Shown: positions 25,222 to 35,104, counted from the first letter of the stretch. The stretch is 64,000 bases of DNA from Symbiopectobacterium purcellii_A (GCF_052050035.1 NZ_CP189884.1:39856-103855); one strand, 5' to 3'. Program-made: numbers and translations. Notes: generated by a model from the sequence alone, not told the origin.

Positions 25222-28200
25222 ATGACCACACACAGTGACAATGTGACCTCTCAAGCGTTCATGGCGGAGGCTGTTGCAGGGCTTCCTCATCACCTCGCCG
25301 CCATTCTCTGCCAGCTGGCCCTGCTGGGTGAGTTATCAAAAACAGCCCTGCTGGATAATTTACACGTCCTTGATATCAGGACCGTCAGCCACCGGCGCAT
25401 GAATGCCACTGAAATCACTGATGCCCTGGATTTTTTACTGGCTCAGGGCTGGCTGCAAAAAGTTGACACACGATGGCGACTGGCACACGGTCATGAAAAC
25501 ACCATTTTTCTCTGGCTGCTGACGCACCCGGATGCCCGCCGGACGATGCTGGAGAGCACAGGCCCGTTTCATCTGCGCGGGGCATTACGACAGGACAGAT
25601 CGCGACTGTGGATAGCGCTTCTTACAGGGGACGCCGCGGAGTTGTCCCAACGGCTGGCGGAGTGGATGGCAGGCTATGATTATGTCTTTGCCGACCATCC
25701 GGCCGCCAGCCTGTTTGCTGATGATGCTGGTCGTCGCGTCTTTTCCCTGCTGAACGGGGAGGTCCGGACCCTGCTTCTTGCGACCGCGCTGAACGATGCC
25801 AGCAACCGGCTCAGTGAATGTACGGACATCTGGCGCTTTGCCTGTGACGATGCAGGTATACAGGCCTCTGTCCCGGACATGTTGCGCGGTCCGCTGGCCC
25901 TGCAGGCGCTGTGGCGTGATGAGCGTGAGCTGCTGGATAAACTGAAACAGGGTGGCCTGCCACTGCCCGTTGCCGGCTGGGTTGCCCTGTGCAGCGGTGC
26001 TCGGGAGGAGGCGATGGAAGTCTACCGCCAGCTGGTCAGCCAGTACCGCAAAGCCACGCGCAAACGCCGGCTGTATCTGCCGCCGTTAACCTCCATCATG
26101 GCGGCCCTGACTCTGCTGACCCGCGACGAACCATCACATGCGACCACACTGAGTGAGGTGACACGGCACGCCGTCGATGAGGGATTTGGTACCGGATGGT
26201 CGCTGCTGCAGGACCTGCTCCGGGAGCGGAATGGCACATCTTCGTTATCCCCGCCGCAGATGAGTAGCCGGCCGCTGAACGGAATGGCCGGCATGCTGCA
26301 GGCGCTGGTGCTGTTCTGGCGGGAGGATGTTCCCGACCCGGATAAGTTCCGCAAACACCTGGAGACCTTTGCCCGTCAACTGGAAGCCCGGGGGTACAAA
26401 TTACCGGCCAGTGACATTCGCACTCTCCTTCACCTGCAGTTCAGTGAGCCGACCCCTGAACGGCCAGCAGACCGGCTTCCCCTGAGCAGTCTCTGGCAGC
26501 GTAAGGCGGCCTGGGAATATGCGCTGGATGCACTGGGCCAGCTGACACCGAAGAGCAGCGACAGCGATTCCAGGCTGGTCTGGCTGCTGACGCTGGAGCC
26601 CTGGGGGACTGAAATTGCCCCTCTGGAGCAGAAACGTAATAAACAGGGCTGGACAAAGGGGCGTCCGGTCGCGCTGAAGCGTCTGCATGACTCTGCGGAG
26701 ACGCTGCCCTGGCTGCTCGCGCAGGACCGCCAGATTGTCCGTCACATCCATTACACATCGGGCTACTCTTACTATGAACATGGCCGGTATGAGCTTGATG
26801 CCGTATCAGCACTTCCCCTGCTGGCCGGGCATCCGGCGGTCTTCTGGCATGATGCACCGGATATCCGCGTGGATATTGAAGCCGGTCAGGTCACGCTGGT
26901 ACTCACCGAAGACGGCAGCCAGCTGTTGCTGACGCTGTCTCCTGCCATCAGCGACACGCAGCATCTGGTTACCCGGAAAGAGACACCAACCCGGGTAGTG
27001 GTTTGTCCTGTCAGCGATGAACACCGCCGGATAGCCGCCATTGTGGGTCAGGGGCTGCGCATTCCGCAAAGCGCCCGGGAACGGGTGCTGCAGTCAGTCT
27101 CAGCTATAGCACCGCTGCTGCCGGTCCGAGCTGACCTGCCGGAGCTGATGACCCACATTCCGCACGTGCCGGCGGATGACAAAATTTACGTGCATCTGTT
27201 ACCGCTAGGAGAGGGGCTGCGCCTGCAGCCTCTGGTCCGCCCCCTGCCTGACGGAGCCTGGTTTACCCCCGGGCGAGGGGGAGACATTATCAACGGTGAG
27301 CTGGACGGCCAGTCAGTGCAGACCCGGCGCGACCTGTCACACGAACGACAACGGCTGCAGCAGGTGCTTCGCGACTGCCCGCTACTGGCCGACTCCGGGC
27401 AGGACGGCACCGAATGGCAGTTGACTGACCCGCAGGACGCGCTGGAGGCGCTGACGCAGTTGCGCGGTACGGATAAACAGCTGCTCGAGTGCGTGTGGCC
27501 GGAAGGTGAACGGCTGCGTCTCGGTGGACGTCGCGACATGCAGGCCCTGACGCTTAACGTCGGCCGCCAGGGCGAATGGTTCACCCTGAGCGGCACGCTG
27601 AATCTGGATGACGGCCGGGTACTGGAGCTGCGCCAGCTGCTGACGCTCCTGCAGGAAAGCCGGGGCCGTTTCATCCGGCTGGGCGATGAGGACTGGTTGG
27701 CGCTGGACAATCAGCTGCGCCAGCGTCTGCAGCAGATAGCGCTACTGAGCGGAAGTGGTGAACATCTCAGTCTGAATGCGCTGACCCTGCCGTTTCTGAA
27801 ACAGCTCGCCGGTGAGGCCGGGGAGTTCGGCGGCGACGCTGACTGGCAGCGTCAGCTGAGCGGGCTGGAGGCGCGGGAAAAACACCATCCTGCCGTCCCT
27901 TCCACGCTGAAAGCGGAGTTGCGTGACTACCAGGAGGACGGATTTCGCTGGCTCTCCCGCCTGGCACAGTGGGGCGTGGGAGCCTGTCTGGCCGATGATA
28001 TGGGGCTGGGGAAAACCCTTCAGGCGCTGGCCCTGCTGCTCGAACGCGCACCCGGAGGACCACAACTGGTAGTGGCCCCGACCTCAGTAACCCATAACTG
28101 GCTGAGTGAAAGTGAACGGTTTGCGCCCACGCTCCGGCTGCGGGATTACCGGCGTCACCGTGACCTGTCAGATACCGGTGCCTTTGAGGTGGTGGTGGTC

Positions 28201-29268
28201 AGTTACGGCCTGTTGCTGCAGGATGCGGAGGCCTTTGCCGGGCAGACCTGGCACAGCGTGGTAGTGGACGAAGCCCAGTCCATCAAAAATGCGCAGACGC
28301 AGCGGGCCAGAGCAGTGACGGCGCTGAAGGCCGATTTCCGACTGGCGCTGAGCGGTACGCCGGTTGAAAATCACCTGGGTGAGCTGTGGAGCCTCTTTCG
28401 TTTCCTCAATCCGGGGCTGCTGGGAAGCCTGAAATCCTTTAATCAGCGATTTGTCGTTTCGGCAGAACAGGGGGACAGGCTGGCTGCCGGAACGCTGAAA
28501 CAGCTGATAAAACCCTTTGTGCTGCGCAGAACCAAAGCGCAGGTGCTTGATGAACTGCCACCACGCACCGACATCCTTTATACCATCCCCATGAGCGAGG
28601 AAGAACAGCACTGGTACGAGGCGCTGCGGCGACAGGCGGTTGAACGACTGGAGAAGGGCGAAGACATCAGCCCGCTGCAGGTCCTGACGGAAATTACCCG
28701 CCTGCGGCGGTTCTGCTGCAATCCCTCCCTGGTGCTGGACGGCTCAGCGCCGGAAAGCAGCAAGCTGTCGGCATGTCTGGACATTATCAGAGAGCTAAGG
28801 GATAACCACCATAAGGCGCTGATCTTCAGCCAGTTTGTTGACCACCTGACGCTGCTGCGAACCGCACTGGATGGGGCGGGTATGACTTACCAGTACCTGG
28901 ACGGCACCACGTCGCCCTCTGAGCGTAAAAAACGCGTGGAAGCTTTTCAGGGCGGAGAGGGAGACCTGTTCCTGATAAGCCTGAAGGCCGGTGGAACCGG
29001 GCTTAACCTGACAGCCGCCGATTACGTCATTCATCTCGACCCGTGGTGGAATCCGGCCGTGGAGGATCAGGCCAGTGACCGTGCCCATCGCATGGGACAG
29101 GAGCGGCCGGTAACGGTTTACCGCCTGGTGATGGAAGGTACCATTGAGGAGCAGATGGTCTCCCTGCACGGAAGGAAACGGCAGATGGCAGAAGATTTGC
29201 TGGAAGGCAGTGATGCTGTGGGAAGACTTGATACTGAGACGCTGCTGTCCGTGCTACGAGGCCAGTAA
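25222..29268 (+). CDS. SNF2/SWI2-family DEAD-like helicase, 1,348 residues
   Basis: Large ATP-dependent DNA translocase. Residues 1-880 are an unassigned helical region without recognisable motifs. The C-terminal motor has Walker A DDMGLGKTLQALALLL (about residue 927), motif II VVVDEAQSIKN (DEAQ, about 1013), motif III LSGTPVENHLGELW (about 1046), motif V SLKAGGTGLNLTAADYVIHL and motif VI QASDRAHRMGQERPV (about 1285). All are intact, so ATPase activity is likely. The start is ATG 25222, with AGGTAAGGAT upstream. A stem without a U-tract follows at 29338. Bacterial SNF2 proteins of this type occur in defence and mobile contexts, but no nuclease, methylase or phospholipase partner is adjacent, so a defence role is not supported. 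The 3' 1,071 bp are duplicated in inverted orientation at 42161-43231. Confidence 0.9.
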   Translation: MTTHSDNVTSQAFMAEAVAGLPHHLAAILCQLALLGELSKTALLDNLHVLDIRTVSHRRMNATEITDALDFLLAQGWLQKVDTRWRLAHGHENTIFLWLLTHPDARRTMLESTGPFHLRGALRQDRSRLWIALLTGDAAELSQRLAEWMAGYDYVFADHPAASLFADDAGRRVFSLLNGEVRTLLLATALNDASNRLSECTDIWRFACDDAGIQASVPDMLRGPLALQALWRDERELLDKLKQGGLPLPVAGWVALCSGAREEAMEVYRQLVSQYRKATRKRRLYLPPLTSIMAALTLLTRDEPSHATTLSEVTRHAVDEGFGTGWSLLQDLLRERNGTSSLSPPQMSSRPLNGMAGMLQALVLFWREDVPDPDKFRKHLETFARQLEARGYKLPASDIRTLLHLQFSEPTPERPADRLPLSSLWQRKAAWEYALDALGQLTPKSSDSDSRLVWLLTLEPWGTEIAPLEQKRNKQGWTKGRPVALKRLHDSAETLPWLLAQDRQIVRHIHYTSGYSYYEHGRYELDAVSALPLLAGHPAVFWHDAPDIRVDIEAGQVTLVLTEDGSQLLLTLSPAISDTQHLVTRKETPTRVVVCPVSDEHRRIAAIVGQGLRIPQSARERVLQSVSAIAPLLPVRADLPELMTHIPHVPADDKIYVHLLPLGEGLRLQPLVRPLPDGAWFTPGRGGDIINGELDGQSVQTRRDLSHERQRLQQVLRDCPLLADSGQDGTEWQLTDPQDALEALTQLRGTDKQLLECVWPEGERLRLGGRRDMQALTLNVGRQGEWFTLSGTLNLDDGRVLELRQLLTLLQESRGRFIRLGDEDWLALDNQLRQRLQQIALLSGSGEHLSLNALTLPFLKQLAGEAGEFGGDADWQRQLSGLEAREKHHPAVPSTLKAELRDYQEDGFRWLSRLAQWGVGACLADDMGLGKTLQALALLLERAPGGPQLVVAPTSVTHNWLSESERFAPTLRLRDYRRHRDLSDTGAFEVVVVSYGLLLQDAEAFAGQTWHSVVVDEAQSIKNAQTQRARAVTALKADFRLALSGTPVENHLGELWSLFRFLNPGLLGSLKSFNQRFVVSAEQGDRLAAGTLKQLIKPFVLRRTKAQVLDELPPRTDILYTIPMSEEEQHWYEALRRQAVERLEKGEDISPLQVLTEITRLRRFCCNPSLVLDGSAPESSKLSACLDIIRELRDNHHKALIFSQFVDHLTLLRTALDGAGMTYQYLDGTTSPSERKKRVEAFQGGEGDLFLISLKAGGTGLNLTAADYVIHLDPWWNPAVEDQASDRAHRMGQERPVTVYRLVMEGTIEEQMVSLHGRKRQMAEDLLEGSDAVGRLDTETLLSVLRGQ

Positions 29269-29587
29269 TCATTAGCAGGCTTACCGCAACGGGTTTTCTT
29301 ACGGTGGGGGGGGGATAAACTGGGCGAAGCGGTAGGCACCAGAAAACCGGCCGTTTTTCTGGTGGTCTTCTCATTCTCAGGAAGGGTGCGCGGGCGAATC
29401 AGTAATGTGGTTCGGAATCAGCTAAAGTGATTTGAAACGGGTTTTCATTCTCACGGAATATGGTTTGGGAAAGTGCATTTATTGCGCGTCAGGCCGATCA
29501 TCATTGCGCGTCACTACAGGTAACGCGAAATATCGTCGGCTGTGGGGTGGTACCAATGCACGTCAAACCCCACTGCCGATAAATATA
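29269..29587. other. Intergenic, convergent between SNF2 and effector gene
   Basis: Contains a stem ACCAGAAAA/TTTTCTGGT (29338-29363) that may terminate transcription from either side, and a run of nine G (29305-29314). No gene is recognised. Confidence 0.5.
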
Positions 29588-30322
29588 TCACGCCCTGTCA
29601 TCCCTGCTCTCAAGATATTTGAGTGATACTTGCAAGGTGATCAGTCGGTAATCGATATTTCCTATTCTATCATCATCCCCTTTGAGTTGAGCCTCCATGT
29701 CGTTTACAAAAGCTTTGGTGATATCCAGATCGAAAAGACCATACTCAAGCAGAGTGAGTTTAATGTCTGGGTTTTTCTCTAAAAAAAAGCAGCTATAATC
29801 CATAACCTCATCCCCACCGTAGTTATCTTTTATCTTGGTATCAGGGAATTGTCTTGCAAACTCAATGTCATTATCGGCGGCGAATTTTTTAACAATAGCA
29901 CCGTAGTTTTCAACCAAAGGCAACTGATTAACTGAAAGCTCAGACAGTGATTGCCAATTATTGGGTGTATCGAAGCTGTAAATATCGACCTTATCGATTG
30001 AAAACGTGTACCGTGTCCCTTTCATGCCCAGCGGTTGTGCATTTACTTTAAAAAGATTTCTGTATGCCGGTAACGCCAACGCTTTGAGTTTCTCAAAATT
30101 ATAAAAACGATAATAGACTGTGCCACCGAGTTTGGCGGCAGGATACTCATTAATGTTTTCATAAAGAGAATCGATAACGTCTTTTTTCGGCGAAATTCTG
30201 AAAAGATCGAGAAATCGTTGCCATAAATTCAACGCCGTTGCTTTTTTTTTATCGTCATACTGTACTAAATTCGTCATATTGCAATGGTGTAATTTCCTTC
30301 CCCCTGCAAGTTCTATTTCCAT
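29588..30322 (-). CDS. Candidate type III secretion effector with SopD/STE-like N-terminus
   Basis: 244-residue protein. The start is ATG 30322 with GGAGGAATTGCAAG, not the longer frame from 30418. After MEIELAGGRKLHHCNMTN comes LNLWQRFLDLFRISPKKDVI, resembling the conserved N-terminal translocation segment of Salmonella SPI-2-type effectors: the W-x-x-F/I-x-x-F-F motif with a basic stretch, and especially SopD (VWDRFKDCFRTHKKQEVLEV, from memory). No enzyme motif, signal peptide or membrane segment is visible. Base composition is AT-rich compared with SNF2 next door, suggesting separate acquisition. Both copies are intact and identical in translation. No type III apparatus gene is in the window. 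The family call is inference from one motif; alternatively it is an unrelated hypothetical protein. Confidence 0.5.
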   Translation of the reverse strand: MEIELAGGRKLHHCNMTNLVQYDDKKKATALNLWQRFLDLFRISPKKDVIDSLYENINEYPAAKLGGTVYYRFYNFEKLKALALPAYRNLFKVNAQPLGMKGTRYTFSIDKVDIYSFDTPNNWQSLSELSVNQLPLVENYGAIVKKFAADNDIEFARQFPDTKIKDNYGGDEVMDYSCFFLEKNPDIKLTLLEYGLFDLDITKAFVNDMEAQLKGDDDRIGNIDYRLITLQVSLKYLESRDDRA

Positions 30323-30530
30323 CTTGCAATTCCTCCCTCTGTGTTTATTAATGACATCGCCTAGCGTAGGCCACGTATTCGAAACAACAGCACAATGCCG
30401 TTTCAACCCGTCATACACGCATCATTACCTGAGCGGGGATTTTTTTACCCGTAATACCGTGAAGCGCTTGATCGCAGAGGCACTTGATTATCTAATCAAT
30501 ACCCTAAGCGCTACGGGGTTGGGTGACCGT
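30323..30530. other. Upstream region of effector candidate
   Basis: 208 bp between the effector start and the 323-bp inverted-end element. It should hold the promoter (minus strand); I could not fix -35/-10 boxes. Confidence 0.3.
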
Positions 30531-30853
30531 AAGGATTCCTTAACTTTTGGCAATAAGCTTTTTAGCTATAAACCATAGCGTTTTTATACCCAATAAGATT
30601 AAGTGTTACTTGCTCAGGTTATTTTTTGTCTCAAAAATAACCTGAACGAATGCAATAATGAGACATTGAAAGGTGAGATGTTTTTCTGAGACACATCGGG
30701 AGCATTACGACCACGTTTACCGAATTAAACCCAATGCTGGCGGCGACTCTCATCAAACGCTCGTTAAATGAGTCTGCAATACGGTTATAAAATTATAAAC
30801 CGTTATAACTTTTAGGCTTATTGCCAAAAGTTAAGGAATCCTTACGGTCACCC
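30531..30853. mobile_element. 323-bp element with perfect 38-bp inverted ends
   Basis: The ends start GGGTGACCGTAAGGATTCCT and continue to 30568; they are repeated inverted at 30816-30853. Inside there is a strong hairpin TCAGGTTATTTTT/AAAAATAACCTGA (about 30617-30649). No ORF. The 38-bp length is like Tn3-family ends, but the sequence is not one I know and no target duplication is visible. It could be a Tn3-derived miniature element or an invertible segment. An identical copy is in the right arm (40575-40897). Confidence 0.6.
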
Positions 30854-30855
30854 TA

Positions 30856-31031
30856 GGCTGTGTCCCTTAATTACGTAACCGGGCGTAAAACAAGCGGATG
30901 CAGCCCAGTTTCACCATTGCTAGATAGTTTCTTGCCGTTTTTTCATAACGTGTGGCAATCCGTCTATATTCCTTTAAACGGCCAAAACATCTTTCTACAA
31001 CGTTGCGACGGCGATAAGCATCACGATAAAG
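30856..31031 (-). mobile_element. IS427-type IS5-family end fragment
   Basis: Begins with the inverted-repeat end GGCTGTGTCCCTTAATT. The minus strand encodes RRNVVERCFGRLKEYRRIAT and then ARNYLAMVKLGCIRLFYARL, the C-terminus of an IS5/IS427-group transposase. The 5' part is replaced by IS256 at 31032. The end sequence is the same as the ends of MITE-3. Confidence 0.8.
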
Positions 31032-31236
31032 GAGACTGTAAAATAATCTGTGTAAATGGCATTTTGAGGAAAACCTTCAAAGGATAACAAAATGCCTATC
31101 AGCAACGAACTTATTGACCAACTGCTTCAAGATTGTCACTCCCCTCAGGATCTGCTGGGTGAATCAGGCCTACTGAAGGTGCTGACTAAAAGACTGGCGG
31201 AACGGGTTCTTGAAGCTGAGATGGAGATGCATCTTG
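31032..31236 (+). mobile_element. IS256-family left end (fragment a)
   Basis: Starts GAGACTGTAAAATAATCTGT. The transposase starts at ATG 31092 (MPISNELIDQLLQDCHSPQD) and is cut after about 48 codons by IS91 at 31237, leaving the CTTG target at the junction. Confidence 0.9.
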
Positions 31237-32650
31237 ACGCCTAGGAATTTCAAACTTTTTGGGGCCCCTGATTTCGGGGGCTGGCAACGATGAAAACCGG
31301 CTTTTTTATCGTGAATGCCTCTGTGTTTGGGTGATTTTTGAACACATTGCGCGTTTTTTGATTACATCGCCGAATTCCAGGCAGAGTTTCCCCGCATTAT
31401 CCAACGTAACGCATTCGCGCTATCTCCCCGGCGTTCGCGATTCGCTTCTCCAGGGCCGTTGCCGGCAGCGCCCGGCTGAACGCCATTTTTGCCCCGCACA
31501 GCAGGCAGGCAAACGGGTCTGTATTCAGTAATCCCTGACTCAGCGTTGTGTATGTCACTGGCGCTGCTTTTTTCACATTATCCTGCCCCAGGGCTTTTCT
31601 CACCAGAGGCAACAGTTTTCCCACTACGCGGTTAGCCAGAAAACCAAAGTAACGCACCATCCGGAAATGCTTCTCCGGTATATGCTTTATCAGCCGCAGT
31701 ATCAGCTCACGCTGACTGAGCGCCAGGTCTTCATGCCTCCCCGTCCGGTGATCCAGAAAACGCAGGGTGATGCGGCTTCCCCCGTCGTAGTGTGCCAGTC
31801 GCGCACCCGACACAGGCAGTTTTTTCAGGTACCGGCCCAGGTACTTTGCTGTCTGCCGGGGATGTTTCGTCGGCTTCGCAAAATACACGTGCCAGTAAAT
31901 CTCTCCCTGCTCATTTTTCCCCTGGCTGAGGATAAAGCGCTTCCATTCATCATAATCCCAGATGTGAGCCAGCTGCGGCGGCAGAACAAGAGACTCCCAT
32001 GCAGACAGCAGATACTGGCGTACATTCCATACCCAGCGCGCCCTGACCTTCGGCAGGGCAAACGACAGTTTTTTCCAGGCACCGTGCTCATTTATGCCGC
32101 CGGAGGTCCACGACAGGTGAATATGGCAGTTCCAGTTAAGCTGGCGACCATACGTGTGAAGAGCGCCGAAAATACCGGTGGTCAGGCCCCGCTGCTCCGC
32201 AGCGTACAGCAGGTTGTCCGCCGCCAGCGCAAAGAGGCCATTCAGCAGCCAGCGGTTGGCTTCAAACAATGGCCACAGGGTATCCGGCATCGTGAATGTG
32301 CCGTGCTGGCACGGCGTATCCGGCAGGCGGGCCATCATGGTGGCAATCCACAGGTCGGTGGCCTTTTTGCCGCAGGTCGGACATCCGCGTCCGTGGCAGC
32401 TCTGATGGATGTAACGGTGGTGAGTGCAGTCGGGGTTGCTGCAGCGAAATTCCCGGCTGCCCGTCAGTGGGGTGCCGCAGGCCAGCATCTTTGTGACAAC
32501 CTCAATCTCTACAGGCCGGAGCGGGTATGCCTCCATGATGTCAGCCCATGCCCTGTTGCGCTGAAACAGCGTCTTCATGGGGCGGGGCTGTATGCCGGTA
32601 TCATCCGTGCGGGTCATCGGAGAGCATCTCCGCTTCGGTTTCGTACAGGT
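31237..32650 (-). mobile_element. IS91-family element, nearly complete
   Basis: The oriIS end (left) begins after CTTG (31233-31236), matching the IS91 preference for CAAG/GAAC. The uninterrupted IS256 copy at 40192 shows the same CTTG followed by GGTATGC, confirming the insertion point. The other end is cut by IS3-B at 32651. IS91 elements move by rolling-circle replication and leave no target duplication. Confidence 0.9.
31397..32617 (-). CDS. IS91-family Y2 HUH transposase
   Basis: 406-residue rolling-circle transposase. N-terminal zinc-finger region (CSNPDCTHHRYIHQSCHGRG then CPTCG, about residues 59-85), HUH metal motif NCHIHLSW (about 163-170) and the two catalytic tyrosines in TAKYLGRYLKKLP (about 260-272). 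The C-terminal domain carries another CxxC (LLCGAKMAF). All motifs are present and the length is normal for IS91. The start is ATG 32617. It is the only full-length IS91 transposase here; the copy at 12598 has only the C-terminal half. It is potentially active, though the terIS end may be damaged by IS3-B. Confidence 0.93.
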   Translation of the reverse strand: MTRTDDTGIQPRPMKTLFQRNRAWADIMEAYPLRPVEIEVVTKMLACGTPLTGSREFRCSNPDCTHHRYIHQSCHGRGCPTCGKKATDLWIATMMARLPDTPCQHGTFTMPDTLWPLFEANRWLLNGLFALAADNLLYAAEQRGLTTGIFGALHTYGRQLNWNCHIHLSWTSGGINEHGAWKKLSFALPKVRARWVWNVRQYLLSAWESLVLPPQLAHIWDYDEWKRFILSQGKNEQGEIYWHVYFAKPTKHPRQTAKYLGRYLKKLPVSGARLAHYDGGSRITLRFLDHRTGRHEDLALSQRELILRLIKHIPEKHFRMVRYFGFLANRVVGKLLPLVRKALGQDNVKKAAPVTYTTLSQGLLNTDPFACLLCGAKMAFSRALPATALEKRIANAGEIARMRYVG

Positions 32651-32723
32651 TGTAGTGGCATACTGAATTTGGCCACCTAAGTAGAGGTGATATGCTTACC
32701 TCATAATTTTTATAGGTGCCAAA

Positions 32724-34087
32724 ATGAGTAAAATAATTACTGCTGAATTTAAATGTGAAACCGCCAAATTAGTCCTTGACCAAAATTATACCTACCAGGA
32801 AGCCGCGAAAGCCATTAACGTCAGTCTTTCAGCGATTAGCCGGTGGGTAAGAGCCCTTCGTTTAGAACGTCAAGGGAAAACATCGCCTGGTCTGCCATTA
32901 ACACCTGAACAAATTGAGTTCAGAGAAATGAAGAAAAAAATCCACCGACTGGAAATGGAGAATGCCATCGGCTTTGTTGAATAATTTAAGATACTGATTT
33001 ATATAAGTATTATAAAATTTCAACGACTAATTTTTCCTCTCGGAATGCTTTTTATTGTGCTAACTATTTGATTTGTCGTTCTAACAAAATACATTCTCTG
33101 TAAATGCATTCTAACTAAAGAAGATGTAAATCAAACGGTTAAATTATTCAACAAAGCCAATGCCATCTTAAAAAAGGCTACTTCGCTCTTAATGTCCGAC
33201 TCACTGAAAAATTCTCGGTAGTTGAAAAGCTAAGAGCGCTTTATCCAGTGAAAGCGTTGTGTCGTATTTTTAATGTTCACCGAAGCAGTTATCGCTATTG
33301 GTGTCGACCTAAGGAGCCAGATATTGAGCGGACGATAAAACGTAGCCTGGTCAGCGAAGCGTGGAACGTTAGTGGCGGGTCTGCGGGCGCAAGGACTATC
33401 GCCACGATGGTTACCAATACACACGACGTGAAACTTGGGCGGTGGTTAGCGGGTAAGTTGATGAAAGAATTAACCCTCGTTAGTTGCCAAACAAGAAAAC
33501 ATCAATACAACCGCGGTGGAAATGAACGTATTGATATTCCAAATCTGCTCAATAGGCAGTTCGCTGTGACCAAGCCTGACCAGGTTTGGTGCGGCGATGT
33601 AACCTATATTTGGACAGGCGACCGATGGGCGTATCTGGCGGTGGTATTAGATTTATTTGCCCGAAAACCCGTGGGTTGGGCAATGTCGTTTTCGCCAGAT
33701 TCAGAATTAACAGCCAAAGCACTACAAATGGCTTGGGAACTGCGTGGGCATCCCAAACAAGTCATGTTTCATAGTGACCAAGGAAGCCATTACACCAGTC
33801 GTGAGTATAGGCAGGCATTGTGGCGTTATCAGATGACCCAAAGTATGAGTCGCAGAGGAAATTGTTGGGATAATAGTCCGATGGAGCGATTCTTCCGTAG
33901 TCTGAAGACTGAATGGGTGCCAACGACTGGCTACCAAAGCTTTAGTACTGCTCAATCATCCATTATTCGCTACATAACCCATTATTATAGCGATGTCAGA
34001 CCTCACTGGTATAACGGTGGGTTAACACCAAATGAATCAGAACGGCTGTTCCATCAACAGTCAGGTAGGGTGGCCAAATTTAGTTGA
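32724..34087 (+). pseudogene. IS3-B transposase: orfA split by MITE-2, orfB intact
   Basis: orfA from ATG 32724 (MSKIITAEFKCETAKLVLDQ) has a helix-turn-helix and then a leucine zipper ending IHRLEMENA, where MITE-2 interrupts it. It continues ILKKATSLLMSDSLKNSR after 33168, where TTAAAAAAGG would serve for the -1 shift. orfB (frame open from about 33211, ATG-less; the listed start codon is GTG 33248) carries WCGDVTYIW (D), VMFHSDQGSHYTS (D) and SPMERFFRSLKTEW (E), all intact to 34087. The element is therefore inactive unless orfB is provided with OrfA in trans, but precise loss of MITE-2 would restore it. Confidence 0.88.
32970..33158. mobile_element. MITE-2 copy 2 in IS3-B orfA
   Basis: 189 bp, with the 9-bp duplication AATGCCATC at 32961-32969 and 33159-33167. 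Confidence 0.95.
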
Positions 34088-34095
34088 CCACTACA

Positions 34096-35104
34096 GTGCA
34101 CCGTTATCCGCATGCAGTACCAGCGGCTCCTGCCAGCAGCGCTCGCTCAGCACCGTTCGCTTCAGCAGTTCTGCTGCATACTCGCCGCTTTCGACCGGGT
34201 ACACCTCATAACCCACTATTTTGCGACTGAACACATCTTCTATGAGATACAGGTAGAACCAGTGACCCGCCGTCAGCGACTTCAGCCAGGTGATGTCCCA
34301 CGACCACACCTGGTTCGGCGCGATCGCCTTCCATGTCGACAGCGGCTTACTTTGCGGGGCCTGCTGACGCCCGCGATGACTGACCTCTCCGGCACGGCGC
34401 AACACCCGGTAAAACGTCGATTCACTGGCAACGTAACGCCCCTCATCGGCTAGTGCCGGTACGATTTGCGCCGGCGACAGACTGGCGAATCGTGGCTCAT
34501 GGCAGATGGCCAGCACCTGCTGTTCCTCTTCAGCACTGAGCCTGTTTTTCGGCATCGGCCGTGATGCCGTCGGTCGCCGGTCGTCAGGACTTAGCCGCCA
34601 GCGCTGGAACGTCCGCTCGCTAAAATACCTACAGACCTGCAGGCATCGCTTTGCCGGACGCCGGCAGTGGCAGCCTCCTCCAGCATCTTCATCAGCAGTA
34701 ACCTGTCGGCTGTGCGCGTCATTCGACCTCGCGTTCTTCGTCGAAGAACGCCTTGAGCTTTTTTTCCAGGATGAGCAGTGCCGCCGCTTCGGCGATGGCT
34801 TTGTCCTTGCGGGCTATTTCACGATTAAGCTGCTGAATTTCTTTTTGCTGTTTCTTTATTAAGGCTCTTTCTGCACGCTGACCTGGCTGCATAAACTCGT
34901 CCTTCCACTGCTGAATCTGTTCAGGATAGAGGCCTTTACGGCGACAGTATTCAGCCACAGCATGAGCAGAAAGCGGCGCGGTTTCAACGATAACGGCGAA
35001 GCGCGCATCCTGAGACCACTCCAGGTGGAGTTTACTCTCACTGGCTGCCGACTGAGTCGGAATTCCAGCCTGAGACCGCCAGCCATAAAGCGTATTGGCG
35101 GGAA
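34096..35104 (-). mobile_element. IS3-C partial copy, orfA and orfB on the minus strand
   Basis: orfA part (35095-34719) matches residues from LYGWRSQAGIPTQSA onward of the copy at 63245. orfB (34718-34096) has a two-base TT insertion near 34620 relative to 63820 that shifts frame; downstream MPKNRLSAEEEQQVLAICHE and SWDITWLKSL continue in another frame and are cut at 34096 by IS3-B. The left end is replaced by IS30-A at 35105. Inactive. Confidence 0.85.

Larger units (their letters stand above)
28198..31236 (+). repeat. Left arm of a 3.04-kb inverted duplication
   Basis: Mirrored by 40192-43231 (coordinate x corresponds to 71428-x, shifted by one left of 29305). The arms contain the SNF2 3' end, the effector candidate, a 323-bp inverted-end element, an IS427-type fragment and the IS256 left end. 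Differences seen: three substitutions in SNF2 (one silent, two Ser to Pro) and a run of 9 versus 10 G (29305-29314). The left arm ends where IS91 inserted at CTTG. Confidence 0.95.
32651..34095 (+). mobile_element. IS3-B element with MITE-2 inside
   Basis: The ends TGTAGTGGCATACTGAATTT (left) and AAATTTAGTTGACCACTACA (right) are inverted repeats. Its size without MITE-2 and its duplication is 1,247 bp, normal for IS3. A right-flank duplication could not be confirmed. Confidence 0.9.

Noticed and set aside
25222..29268. SNF2 gene as part of a DISARM or similar defence island
   Set aside because: No methylase, phospholipase or DUF1998 partner genes are adjacent.
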